DNA from: Aquimarina amphilecti
Lineage (GTDB): Bacteria; Bacteroidota; Bacteroidia; Flavobacteriales; Flavobacteriaceae
Reading direction: 5' to 3'
NCBI RefSeq assembly: GCF_900109375.1
Contig: NZ_FOAB01000008.1
Span: 96,520-160,519, forward strand
Length of the DNA: 64,000 bases
Made by a program: the position numbers and the translations under genes. The notes under the pieces were generated by a model. The model was not told where the DNA came from. It saw only the letters and a list, made by a program, of their open reading frames with translations, and did no database searches. Below are positions 18,167-27,267 of the stretch, in pieces (position 1 is the first letter of the stretch; each line of letters starts with the position of its first letter).

Positions 18167-19063
18167 CTATCTATGATTTTTATAAAATAATGGCTCAATA
18201 ATGTTTTGAAGATAGTTAAGTTCTTCATCTGACAACTGCTCTATTTCTATAGCTTTTATACATTCTTGTAACTGATCTTTAGTTCTAAAACCAACAACAG
18301 AAGAAGTAATAGATTTATGATTTAAAACGAACTGAATTGCTATCTGTCCTATAGTCCTATCTTCTTTGGGTATTTTTCTTAATTTTTCAATAACTATTTC
18401 TAGATCAGAAGAAGTATAGCTTAAATAATTCTTTAATTGTTTCCCAGCTAATAATCCTTTTGCTAATGTACCTCTAGTCACAACACTAATCTTATTCTCT
18501 TGTAATAATTGTAAACAGGATTCTTCTGGTCTTCTATCCAAAAGACTGTACTGCATCATTACACTAGAAATTTTAGAACGCTTTACATATTCTCTTATCA
18601 CGTTGGGTCTAATAGATGAAATACCATAATACCTTATTTTACCTGCTGCTTTTAACGTTTCAAAAGCATCTATCGTTTCATCAATAGGATCATCAATAGT
18701 TCCTCCGTGCAATTGATAAAGATCTATATAATCAGTTTTTAGACGAGTTAAACTCTTTTCTACAGAATTTACAATATATTTTTTACTTGGATTCCAATCC
18801 CAACCTTCTCCATTTTCTCTAGGTTGATTCCCTACTTTTGTACCGATAACAATCTTATCTCTAAAACTTTTAATTGCCTCGCCTAACATTTTTTCGTTAT
18901 TACCATTTTGATATAAATCAGCAGTATCAAAATAATTGATCCCTTTATCGAAAGCCAAATGAATTAGTTCTTTTGTTTTTTCAAAATCTTCTTCAAGAGA
19001 CATACAACCAAAAGATACTTCACTAATCTCTATATCTGAATTACCTAATTTTCGATACTTCAT
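18167..19063 (-). CDS. Aldo/keto reductase
   Basis: A 298-residue NAD(P)H-dependent oxidoreductase with an (alpha/beta)8 barrel. The catalytic tetrad is visible: Asp and Tyr in FDTADLYQNGNNE, Lys in IVIGTKVG, and His in DLYQLHGG. The C-terminal cofactor-binding part is SSVVGFRTKDQLQE. Close to the general AKR clade with yeast-type perakine reductase or YghZ-like members; the substrate is unknown. It is last in a minus-strand operon with LD-carboxypeptidase and yraN (27 bp behind yraN). Confidence 0.9.
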   Translation of the reverse strand: MKYRKLGNSDIEISEVSFGCMSLEEDFEKTKELIHLAFDKGINYFDTADLYQNGNNEKMLGEAIKSFRDKIVIGTKVGNQPRENGEGWDWNPSKKYIVNSVEKSLTRLKTDYIDLYQLHGGTIDDPIDETIDAFETLKAAGKIRYYGISSIRPNVIREYVKRSKISSVMMQYSLLDRRPEESCLQLLQENKISVVTRGTLAKGLLAGKQLKNYLSYTSSDLEIVIEKLRKIPKEDRTIGQIAIQFVLNHKSITSSVVGFRTKDQLQECIKAIEIEQLSDEELNYLQNIIEPLFYKNHR

Positions 19064-19090
19064 TTATTATTTATCTTATACCTGATTTTA

Positions 19091-19450
19091 TTAAAAGTGA
19101 TAAAAAGCATCTTCTAGGTGCTCAATTTTAATCCCTAATTTATTTTTTATTATTGCTACAATATCAAAACGCACCTCTTCGTTTAAATCATTTTCCTCGA
19201 CGTAGTGATTAATCGCTTTTACCAATAATTGTATTTGTTTTGGTTTTACAAAATCCTGCGGATTGCCAAACTCTAGTGTGCTTCTGGTTTTCACTTCGAT
19301 AACTACTATTGTATCATTTTTCTTCGCTATGATGTCAATTTCAGCCTTTAAATATCTATAATTTTGTTCTAGAATTTTATATCCATTTTTTTCTAAAAAC
19401 TCAACAGCTAATTTTTCTCCTTCCTTACCAAGTAAATTATGTTCTGCCAT
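19091..19450 (-). CDS. YraN family (UPF0102) nuclease-fold protein
   Basis: A 119-residue protein, typical length. It has the restriction-endonuclease-like core: GEKLAVEFLEKNGYKIL, the Asp in AEIDIIAKK and the E-x-K in VIEVKTRS, followed by NPQDFVKPKQIQLL. Family knowledge: YraN is related to Holliday-junction-resolvase folds but its substrate is not settled. It lies 5 bp downstream of the LD-carboxypeptidase gene and 27 bp upstream of the aldo/keto reductase, so the three are one operon. Confidence 0.93.
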   Translation of the reverse strand: MAEHNLLGKEGEKLAVEFLEKNGYKILEQNYRYLKAEIDIIAKKNDTIVVIEVKTRSTLEFGNPQDFVKPKQIQLLVKAINHYVEENDLNEEVRFDIVAIIKNKLGIKIEHLEDAFYHF

Positions 19451-19455
19451 CCTAC

Positions 19456-20352
19456 CTACATATACTTTAAGGTTACAGATTCCTTTTTTACTTCCAAAGA
19501 AATTTCTGCTCCCATAATTAATGCTCTATTATCTTCAATGTGCCCCATAGGAAAATCAAATACTACCGGAAAACTATATTCTTGAACAATATCTAAAATA
19601 ATTTCTTTAGCATTTTTCCCAAAAGAAATATTATTATCATGCATTTTTGTCATCCCTCCAACTATCAAACCAGATAACTCATCAAAATATCCATTCCGTT
19701 TTAAATTCTGCAACATTCGATCTATATGATACAAATACTCATCTAAATCCTCTATGCAAAGTATCTTCCCATTACAATCAATAGAAGATTTAGAACCACA
19801 CATAGAATATAAAATTGATAAATTACCCCCGATAACCTTTCCTTTACAATTTCCTCTCTTGTTTTTTTCAAAAGAAGGAATCTTATACTCAATATCTTTA
19901 CCAAATAAAGAATCATGTAAAGATTGTCTTGATTCATCAGTCCCTTTATGAATATCAACTGGCATTGCCGCATGAATTGTAGAAATTCCTAAATTATGAA
20001 TATGAGCATGTAGTACCGTGATATCAGAATATCCAATAATCCACTTAGGCTTCTTTTTAAAATTAGAAAGATCCAACAAATCTATAATTCTTATAGTTCC
20101 GTAACCACCACGAGCACACCATATTGCCTTTATTTCATTATCATCTAGCATTTTCTGAAGATCCTTCCTCCTGTCTTCATCCGTTCCAGCAAACTGGTTA
20201 TGTTCCAAACCAACAGTTGAGCCTATAACGGGAATCAAATTCCAGTTTTTAATAATATCTATAGCCTCTTTAATCTCTTTTTTGCTAATCTTTCTAGCGG
20301 TAGAAACGATAGCTATTTTATCTCCTTTTTTAACAAAATCAGGCTTCAACAT
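19456..20352 (-). CDS. ldcA: LD-carboxypeptidase (S66 family, muramoyltetrapeptide carboxypeptidase)
   Basis: A 298-residue serine peptidase of family S66 that trims the terminal D-Ala from tetrapeptides in peptidoglycan recycling. The nucleophile elbow is IGYSDITVLH, the catalytic Glu lies in CIEDLDEYLYHIDRML, and His in FDFPMGHIEDN. The opening LKPDFVKKGDKIAIVSTAR and the block WCARGGYGTIRIID are typical. No signal peptide is seen, consistent with a cytoplasmic recycling enzyme. First gene of the operon with yraN and an aldo/keto reductase, divergent from the DUF1800 gene. Confidence 0.92.
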   Translation of the reverse strand: MLKPDFVKKGDKIAIVSTARKISKKEIKEAIDIIKNWNLIPVIGSTVGLEHNQFAGTDEDRRKDLQKMLDDNEIKAIWCARGGYGTIRIIDLLDLSNFKKKPKWIIGYSDITVLHAHIHNLGISTIHAAMPVDIHKGTDESRQSLHDSLFGKDIEYKIPSFEKNKRGNCKGKVIGGNLSILYSMCGSKSSIDCNGKILCIEDLDEYLYHIDRMLQNLKRNGYFDELSGLIVGGMTKMHDNNISFGKNAKEIILDIVQEYSFPVVFDFPMGHIEDNRALIMGAEISLEVKKESVTLKYM

Positions 20353-20456
20353 TTCTTAAATTTTTCATTTTACGATACTAATTAACAAATGTTTTCGTTC
20401 TAAACTATTATATTACACTGAAAATCGTCCCTTAACACTAATTAAACCTATTGCCT

Positions 20457-22001
20457 ATGATCTCTGATACTTCTTGTAACTTAGCATCGTTAGACCCCTA
20501 TGTACCATCGGCGGAAAATCCTTGGAACGTAAGTAAAATAAATCACTTATACCGTAGAGTCGCTTTCGGAGCTACCAAAACACAGGTTATTGATGCCTTA
20601 AATCAAAACAATCCTTCAGCATTAGTAGATTTCTTAATTGACGAAGCAATTGCTTTAGTTCCAGGTGCCGCCCCAGAATGGGCTTTTTGGAATAGAGATC
20701 AGTTCGAAGCTGCTGAAATGGCTAATGAGGATAACGATATTAATTTTTATCAAGATGAAGGTAAAAGACAAATGATCTATGATTTCCTGCAAAATGGATT
20801 AAGAGATCGTTTAACACTATTTTGGAGCAATCATTTTGTTACAGAAGATCAATCATATAGAAGTCCCGCCTACCAATATCAATATTATAACCTTCTTCAA
20901 TTTCACGCTTTAGGTGATTTCCGACAGTTTGTATATGATATAGGTATTTCTTCCGCTATGCTAGTATATCTAAATGGAGATGAAAATACCAGAGATAGAC
21001 CCAATGAAAACTACGCTCGAGAATTATATGAATTATTTACTTTAGGTGTAGATAATGGATATAATGAAAATGATATTATCGAAACTGCAAAAGCCATTAC
21101 TGGTTGGGTAGAAACTAATGATATCCCTTGGGGTCCTATTACATTTAATCCTGGCCAGTTTAGTAATGACACAAAAGATATTTTTGGTCAAACTGCTAAT
21201 TTTGGGTATTATGGACTTGGTAGTCCTGACGATGTAATTGCACATTTATTTACTCAACGAGAAACATTGGTTGCTAATTATATTTGTGGCAAACTTTATA
21301 CTTATTTCGTAAGTCCAACCTGTAATGAAGGGATTGTAGCCGAAATGGCTCAAACATTCATTACTAATAATTTTCAAATTGCCCCTGTATTAAGACAACT
21401 TTTTAAAAGTGAGCACTTTTTTGATCAAGAGGCCATTGGTGCGATTATCAAAAGTCCCATAGATTTATTTGCTACTCATTTTAAACAATTAAACTTTGAA
21501 TCACCTCCTACACTTGCTTCTTTAAATTCTTTATTAGGAAGAACAACAACAATTGGCCAAGAAGTATTAAATCCAATTGATGTAGAAGGCTGGCAAGGTG
21601 ATGAAGATTGGATAAGCCCTGATTATTTAATTGGTAGATGGGAAGGTGTTCAAAATATTATAAATACTTTTTATGCTCAGAATCAGACACAATTCGGGGA
21701 TTTCTTAAACGGACTTCCTATTGGAACTTTAGCAGATGGGTTTGTTAATAACACATTGCAAGGAGAACAGGTTAACATCGTTGTAAAAGCGATTCTAGAT
21801 TATTTTCTTCCAAGAGGATTAGAAGACCAAACTTTGTTTGATGAAGCATTAGCTATTTTCAAGGAATTCTATCCAGAGAATTATTATGAACCAGATGCAG
21901 TAGCCCCTATTCTTTGGACCTTAGATTTATCAGGAGTTCCTGATCAATTTTATGCGCTACTTAGTCATATTGATGAATTGCCTGAATTCCAACTTAAATA
22001 A
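20457..22001 (+). CDS. DUF1800 family protein (copy 1)
   Basis: A 514-residue protein of the DUF1800 family. Start at the ATG at 20457 (MISDTSCNLASLDPYV), because the copy-2 protein opens the same way (NTSCNVASLN). The frame could also start at the TTG at 20451. Family marks: HLYRRVAFGAT near the N-terminus, LRDRLTLFWSNHFVT, NENYARELYELFTLGVDNGY, AKAITGW, SEHFFDQ and VEGWQGDEDWI. No signal peptide is seen. The DUF1501 gene follows after 7 bp. Family knowledge: DUF1800 and DUF1501 are paired widely, function unknown. Export may depend on its Tat-signal partner (inference). Confidence 0.9.
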   Translation: MISDTSCNLASLDPYVPSAENPWNVSKINHLYRRVAFGATKTQVIDALNQNNPSALVDFLIDEAIALVPGAAPEWAFWNRDQFEAAEMANEDNDINFYQDEGKRQMIYDFLQNGLRDRLTLFWSNHFVTEDQSYRSPAYQYQYYNLLQFHALGDFRQFVYDIGISSAMLVYLNGDENTRDRPNENYARELYELFTLGVDNGYNENDIIETAKAITGWVETNDIPWGPITFNPGQFSNDTKDIFGQTANFGYYGLGSPDDVIAHLFTQRETLVANYICGKLYTYFVSPTCNEGIVAEMAQTFITNNFQIAPVLRQLFKSEHFFDQEAIGAIIKSPIDLFATHFKQLNFESPPTLASLNSLLGRTTTIGQEVLNPIDVEGWQGDEDWISPDYLIGRWEGVQNIINTFYAQNQTQFGDFLNGLPIGTLADGFVNNTLQGEQVNIVVKAILDYFLPRGLEDQTLFDEALAIFKEFYPENYYEPDAVAPILWTLDLSGVPDQFYALLSHIDELPEFQLK

Positions 22002-22008
22002 TAAACCT

Positions 22009-23634
22009 ATGTGTGATACGCATCAGCCCAAAAATATAAAATCAACCTCCAAGGAAGGAGCTTGTAATCCAGACGAACATAAAAAATGGAATCGTAGATC
22101 TTTCTTACAAGCCCTTGGGCTAGTAGGTGGAGGATCTATGATGCTTGCCAATACTAATCTTACAGTTTCTAGACCTTCTCCATTATCAATGGCATTAAGT
22201 CAAGCGGAAACTGACAACATATTAATCATATGCAGATTAGGTGGAGGAAATGATGGTTATAATACCATTATCCCAGTAAACCAATATGATATTTATGCAA
22301 ATGCTCGACCATTAATAAAAATTCCTCCAAGTGAATTTATTAATCTGGAAGAAAACGAATATGCAATGCCTAAACCCATGAATAAATTGGAAAATTTATG
22401 GGGTGATGGACAAATGAAGGTAGCGCATGGAGTTGGTTACGAAGATCAAACATTATCTCATTTTAGAGGAACAGATATTTGGGCAAATACCAATTTAACT
22501 GAAGAAGAACGATCAGGGTTTATGGGTAGATATTTTCAAAGATTACATCCTAGTTATATTACAGATCCACCACCAAGTCCTCCTTCTATCCAAATAGGTA
22601 GTATCGGAAATCTAATTTTTAGAGGTCCGGAAAATGATTTCTCTTTTGCTATTTCAGACCCAAGAAGATTAGAAGCTTATATTGAAAATCAAGGTTATAG
22701 TTTGGACCCTGCTCCTGATTGTACATATGGTGATCGATTAAATTTTATCAGAGAAAGTACTAACGTTACTTATACATATGCCGAGGCAATTTCTGAAGCT
22801 TTTAACAGATCTACAGATTTTGGTGGATATTTAGAAGATGATAGTTTCGCTAGACAAATGCGTATTGTTGCTCGTCTAATAAAAGGGAATCTAGGTACTA
22901 AAGTATATATGGTTACACTTGGTGGGTTTGATACTCATAACAATCAAATACAAAGACACCAGCAGTTACTAAATTCTTTTTCTGAAGGTATCAGTAATTT
23001 TTATGCAGATTTACAAGCCTCTGGATGGGATGATAAGGTATTAACCATGACTATCTCAGAGTTTGGAAGAAGATTGGTTGAGAATGGTTCTTTAGGAACT
23101 GATCACGGCACTGTTGCTCCAATGATGTTTTTTGGGACAGGACTTAACGGAAACGGTTTTATTGGAGAACATCCAGACTTACCGGATAGCCCTACAGTTG
23201 GGTTCAATGCAGAAAGCACTAATGATTTCAGGCAAATCTATTCTACTGTAATGAAAGAATGGTTATGCATAGATCCAAGTACAGTGAGTGATGCATTACT
23301 TGGAGAAGAGTTTGAATCACTAGATTTAGGCTTTACTTGTGGTGGAGTTAGTCCTAATATTCCAGGTGATGGAGAAACACTTTCTCACATTGTAACCTAT
23401 GATGGAGGACAAACTTTTATAAACATAAATAATCCGGAGACCACGCATGTAGATATTACATTGTTTAATATTATTGGACAAAAAGTAGCTACTCTAAGAA
23501 ATGAAATGCTTCTAGAAGGCGAACACGTGATTGATGTAAAAGAATCTTCAGGAACAAGATTAAGTACGGGTCAATATGTATACAGAATTGAAACTGGTGC
23601 AGGTGAGTTTAGTAAATCACTATTGATTTCTTAA
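22009..23634 (+). CDS. DUF1501 family protein with Tat signal and T9SS sorting domain (copy 1)
   Basis: A 541-residue protein counted from the ATG at 22009 (MCDTHQPK), supported by copy 2 (MCDTHYKN). Residues 26-45 form a twin-arginine signal: KKWNRRSFLQALGLVGGG, with RR at 29-30. The sulfatase-like DUF1501 body carries GGNDGYNTIIP, LGGFDTHNNQ, ISEFGRRLVENGS and GTDHGTVAPMM. The last ~80 residues (from GETLSHIVTYDGGQTF) are a type A T9SS C-terminal sorting domain with DITLFNIIGQKVATLRNE and a closing GEFSKSLLIS. It would thus fold in the cytoplasm, cross by Tat and leave by T9SS. The partner DUF1800 gene lies 7 bp upstream. Confidence 0.9.
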   Translation: MCDTHQPKNIKSTSKEGACNPDEHKKWNRRSFLQALGLVGGGSMMLANTNLTVSRPSPLSMALSQAETDNILIICRLGGGNDGYNTIIPVNQYDIYANARPLIKIPPSEFINLEENEYAMPKPMNKLENLWGDGQMKVAHGVGYEDQTLSHFRGTDIWANTNLTEEERSGFMGRYFQRLHPSYITDPPPSPPSIQIGSIGNLIFRGPENDFSFAISDPRRLEAYIENQGYSLDPAPDCTYGDRLNFIRESTNVTYTYAEAISEAFNRSTDFGGYLEDDSFARQMRIVARLIKGNLGTKVYMVTLGGFDTHNNQIQRHQQLLNSFSEGISNFYADLQASGWDDKVLTMTISEFGRRLVENGSLGTDHGTVAPMMFFGTGLNGNGFIGEHPDLPDSPTVGFNAESTNDFRQIYSTVMKEWLCIDPSTVSDALLGEEFESLDLGFTCGGVSPNIPGDGETLSHIVTYDGGQTFININNPETTHVDITLFNIIGQKVATLRNEMLLEGEHVIDVKESSGTRLSTGQYVYRIETGAGEFSKSLLIS

Positions 23635-23662
23635 TATAGTAAAGTTATCACTTAAATATAAT

Positions 23663-23700
23663 AAAACTCCTAAGAGGTTATATAACCTCTTAGGAGTTTT
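23663..23700 (+). terminator. Rho-independent terminator after DUF1501 copy 1
   Basis: A near-perfect palindrome AAAACTCCTAAGAGGTT/AACCTCTTAGGAGTTTT begins 28 bp after the stop and is followed by ATTTTGTT. It separates the two duplicated operons. Confidence 0.85.
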
Positions 23701-23969
23701 ATTTTGTTCTACTATCAACTTTATATACGAAGCACTTAGCGATACAGACAAATACTAGTTAGTTAGAGACGAATACTAAAAGAGCGGGGGCAAATCTGTT
23801 TTAAATATTTAGTTTAAAATCATTTTTGTTGAAAAAAGTAATATTAATAAACAATATCAAAAATTATCATAATAATGACTAAATATTTCTTAACAAGAAA
23901 CTAACTATCAGATAATTACGTTTCGATAAAAATAAATTAACGTAAATTCTTAACTAACTCAATCTATTT
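23701..23969. other. Upstream region of DUF1800/DUF1501 copy 2, with direct repeats
   Basis: Between the terminator and the copy-2 start. It contains two 12-mers differing at one base, AGACAAATACTA (23746-23757) and AGACGAATACTA (23767-23778), 21 bp start to start, and a possible -7 element TACGTTTCG at 23917-23925. No ORF of note. The copy-1 operon lacks the repeats, so the copies may be regulated differently. Confidence 0.5.
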
Positions 23970-25430
23970 ATGCTAACAACAAATACTTCGTGTAATGTTG
24001 CTTCATTAAACATCTATTCCCCAACTAACTCAAATCCCTGGAATAGACAAAAAGTTAATCATTTGTACAGAAGACTTGGTTTTGGTGCTACTCCAGCAAT
24101 GGTAAATAGTGCACTTAATCAAAATCCTTCTGACCTAATTGATAGTCTTATTGATGAAGCTTTGAACCTAAACCCAACACCCGCGCCTGCTTGGGGTTAT
24201 TGGATAAAAGATGACTTTGACGCTAGACCAGAAAACCCTTTTGAATACAGAAGAGATTGGAAAAATCAAATGGTAGCGGATATGTTTCAAAATAATCTTA
24301 GAGATCGTCTTACCCTATTTTGGAGTAATCACTTTGTAACAGAAGATAACACATATCAAAGCCCAGCATATATGTTTCAGTATTACAACTTACTACAACT
24401 CCATTCTTTAGGAAATTTTAAAGATTTCACAAGTGATATGGGGCTCTCTTCCGCTATGCTAATTTATCTAAATGGATATGAGAATACAAAAAACAGACCC
24501 AATGAAAATTACGGAAGAGAATTGTATGAACTCTTTGCACTAGGCGTAGATAATGGATATACCCAAAATGATATTGTTGAAACAGCTAGAGCATTGACTG
24601 GTTGGAACGAAAGAGAAGAGCGTTGGGGTCCAATTACCTTTGATAACAACAAATTTGACAATGATGATAAAACCATTTTTGGTCAAACGGGAAATTGGGA
24701 TTATTATGATGTAATCAGAATCTTATTTGAACAAAGACCTCAACAGATAGCAGAATTTATATGTGGTAAATTCTATCGTTATTTTATTAGTCCTGCTACT
24801 AATGAAAATATTGTTAGTCAACTTGCTCAAACTCTTTTGGACAATAATTTTGAAATGGCTCCAGTATTAAGACAATTATTCAAAAGTGAACACTTTTTTG
24901 ATCAAAAAAGCTTAGGTGTTCATATTAAAAGTCCAGTAGATGTACAAATCAACTTTTTTAAAGATTTAGACTTTGAATTACCTGCAGATTTTGAATTTAA
25001 CAACAAAATACGCGGAGGATGTCAAGAATTAGGACAAGAATTATTAAAACCAGTTGATGTTGCTGGTTGGCAAGGAGATAAAGACTGGATAGACTCCAGC
25101 ACAATCACCACACGATGGGATAGAATTGGTTGGTATGTATGGAGAGCTTGGAGACATAATGAAGAGCAATTCAGAGTAATCGGTAAGGCTATAACTGATG
25201 AAAACTCTAATGATGTTGAGTTAGTATCTCGACAGATTATGGATAATTTTTTATCCAAAGAGCTCATTAGTGCTACAGAATATAGTCAAGGTTTAGAAAT
25301 TTTTAAAGATCAAGTTCCTGAAAATTATTTTGAAGATGGCACTTGGAATCTTGATTGGGAAACCGCTCCCAAACAAGTTTATAGCCTTTTACAATTTCTA
25401 ATAACAATCCCTGAATTCCAACTTAAATAA
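23970..25430 (+). CDS. DUF1800 family protein (copy 2)
   Basis: A 486-residue paralogue of the protein at 20457, shorter by about 28 residues. Shared blocks: VNHLYRRLGFGATP, LRDRLTLFWSNHFVTED, NENYGRELYELFALGVDNGY, ARALTGWN, RQLFKSEHFFDQ, VDVAGWQGDKDWI, and the identical end IPEFQLK/LPEFQLK with the same nucleotide run before the stop. It has an ATG start with no signal peptide. The DUF1501 partner follows at 7 bp, exactly as in copy 1. The gene pair was duplicated as a unit and has diverged substantially. Confidence 0.9.
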   Translation: MLTTNTSCNVASLNIYSPTNSNPWNRQKVNHLYRRLGFGATPAMVNSALNQNPSDLIDSLIDEALNLNPTPAPAWGYWIKDDFDARPENPFEYRRDWKNQMVADMFQNNLRDRLTLFWSNHFVTEDNTYQSPAYMFQYYNLLQLHSLGNFKDFTSDMGLSSAMLIYLNGYENTKNRPNENYGRELYELFALGVDNGYTQNDIVETARALTGWNEREERWGPITFDNNKFDNDDKTIFGQTGNWDYYDVIRILFEQRPQQIAEFICGKFYRYFISPATNENIVSQLAQTLLDNNFEMAPVLRQLFKSEHFFDQKSLGVHIKSPVDVQINFFKDLDFELPADFEFNNKIRGGCQELGQELLKPVDVAGWQGDKDWIDSSTITTRWDRIGWYVWRAWRHNEEQFRVIGKAITDENSNDVELVSRQIMDNFLSKELISATEYSQGLEIFKDQVPENYFEDGTWNLDWETAPKQVYSLLQFLITIPEFQLK

Positions 25431-25437
25431 TAACATC

Positions 25438-27054
25438 ATGTGCGATACTCATTATAAAAATTTCACACCAAAACCTGGTAGCTGCAATAATAAAGAACAT
25501 AAAAAATGGAATCGACGTTCATTTCTACAAGCTTTAGGAATCGTTGGTGGAGGTACAATGGCATTTGCTAATACAGCTCTATCAGTATCAAAACCTTCAC
25601 CCCTATCTGCTGCTTTAAACGAATCAGAAAGTGACAGAGTTCTGGTAATCGTAAGACTTAAAGGTGGAAATGACGGATTGAATACTGTAATCCCAATAAA
25701 TCAATATGATACATATGCCAATGCGCGTCCTAACATAAAAATTCCTGAAAACCAGTTATTTAATCTTAATGACGATTTCGGGATGCCAAATTACGCTAAT
25801 AAATTCGAGAAATTATGGGGAGATGGCCAGATGAAAATAGTTCATGGAGTTGGATATGAACAAAGTGCATTATCTCACTTTACAGGTTCCGATATTTGGG
25901 CGACTTCAGATGTAACTGATCAAGAAAGCACTGGTTGGATGGGAAGATACTTTGAAAAATTATATCCAGATTATTTATTAAGTCCGCCAGAACGTCCTGC
26001 AGCAATACAAATAGGTAGTAGTGGTAACCTTATTTTTAATGGAGACCAAAACAATTTTGCTTTTTCTGTTGCTGATCCTAGAAAACTTTATGAAATAGCT
26101 CAAAATGGATCTCTTTATGACCTAAGCAATCTTCCTGACTGCACCCACGGAGAAAAAGTAGGATACTTAAAAGGAGTAGCAAACACAACATTTACCTATG
26201 CTGGTGTAATTAACGATGCATATGAAAGTACTTCTGATTTCGGAAACTATCCTGACAATAGATTATCACAACAATTAAGTGTTGTTTCTCGCTTAATCAA
26301 AGGAAATTTAGGAACCAAAGTCTATTTTGTAACTCTTGGTGGTTTTGACACACATAATGACCAATTAAATAGACAGGAAGAATTAATGACCCAACTGTCT
26401 GAAACCATGTCATATTTCTATGACGATCTTAAAGATGCAGGATGGGATGACAAAGTAGTTTCTATGACAATCTCAGAGTTCGGAAGAAGAGTTAAAGAGA
26501 ATGGATCTCGTGGAACTGATCACGGTACTGCAGCCCCTATGATGCTTTTTGGAACTGGATTGGATGGAAACGGTTTCATTGGAGATCATCCAGATTTATC
26601 AAATCTGAATAACAATGGAAACCTCTACAATACAAATGATTTTAGACAAGTTTATGCGTCAATTATGAAGCAATGGCTTTGTGTAGATAGTGATATTGTT
26701 GACCAAACTCTTCTAGGTCAACAATACAATTCACTAGATCTTGGTTTTAGTTGTGATACTTTAGGAACAGATGAAGATATTCCTCCTACTTTCGAAAATT
26801 TCAATCATACAGTTACGTACACTGACAACCAATCATTTCTTCATATTACTAATGCCCAAGCTGGGCATGTAAATGTAGATTTATATAGTATGAGTGGTCA
26901 AAAAATAGCGAACTTAAAAAATGAAATGCTATTAGAAGGAGAACATATCATTAATGTAAAAGAAGCAGCTCAAACCACATTATCCGAAGGATTTTATGCC
27001 TATAGAATAACTAAAGGTAAAAAACGATATAGTAAACCTGTTATGATTTTATAA
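25438..27054 (+). CDS. DUF1501 family protein with Tat signal and T9SS sorting domain (copy 2)
   Basis: A 538-residue paralogue of the 22009 protein. Twin-arginine signal KKWNRRSFLQALGIVGGG (RR at 26-27), then the DUF1501 body: GGNDGLNTVIP, LGGFDTHNDQ, ISEFGRRVKENGS and GTDHGTAAPMM. The C-terminal T9SS type A domain starts near NFNHTVTYTDNQSF and includes DLYSMSGQKIANLKNEMLLE. The signal, spacing to DUF1800 and sorting domain are all conserved from copy 1, which argues that all three are functionally needed. Predicted cell-surface or secreted protein. Confidence 0.9.
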   Translation: MCDTHYKNFTPKPGSCNNKEHKKWNRRSFLQALGIVGGGTMAFANTALSVSKPSPLSAALNESESDRVLVIVRLKGGNDGLNTVIPINQYDTYANARPNIKIPENQLFNLNDDFGMPNYANKFEKLWGDGQMKIVHGVGYEQSALSHFTGSDIWATSDVTDQESTGWMGRYFEKLYPDYLLSPPERPAAIQIGSSGNLIFNGDQNNFAFSVADPRKLYEIAQNGSLYDLSNLPDCTHGEKVGYLKGVANTTFTYAGVINDAYESTSDFGNYPDNRLSQQLSVVSRLIKGNLGTKVYFVTLGGFDTHNDQLNRQEELMTQLSETMSYFYDDLKDAGWDDKVVSMTISEFGRRVKENGSRGTDHGTAAPMMLFGTGLDGNGFIGDHPDLSNLNNNGNLYNTNDFRQVYASIMKQWLCVDSDIVDQTLLGQQYNSLDLGFSCDTLGTDEDIPPTFENFNHTVTYTDNQSFLHITNAQAGHVNVDLYSMSGQKIANLKNEMLLEGEHIINVKEAAQTTLSEGFYAYRITKGKKRYSKPVMIL

Positions 27055-27080
27055 TAGTGTTCATACAATATATTACGTTA

Positions 27081-27115
27081 AACAGTATCAGGGAATAAAC
27101 CTGATACTGTTTTTA
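27081..27115 (+). terminator. Rho-independent terminator after DUF1501 copy 2
   Basis: AACAGTATCAGG/CCTGATACTGTT, a 12-bp perfect stem with a 7-nt loop, followed by a T-run (TTTTTATTTTA). Confidence 0.85.
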
Positions 27116-27238
27116 TTTTAAAAAGAATAGTATTAGTTCATTTACGAATTAAACATTTTCAAAGACTTAGATAAAAAATGCATAAAATAAGATTCGTATT
27201 AATTAGATAAAGCCTTCTTATTTTATATAAGTGTTTAT

Positions 27239-27246
27239 TACCTTTG
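27239..27246 (+). promoter_or_regulatory. -7 element of metG promoter
   Basis: TACCTTTG matches TAnnTTTG exactly; TTC sits at the -33 position instead of TTG (27215-27217). It lies 22 bp upstream of the ATG at 27268 and covers the alternative upstream start at 27244, which argues for the downstream start. Confidence 0.6.
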
Positions 27247-27267
27247 TGCCTCATTTTTACAAGCATT

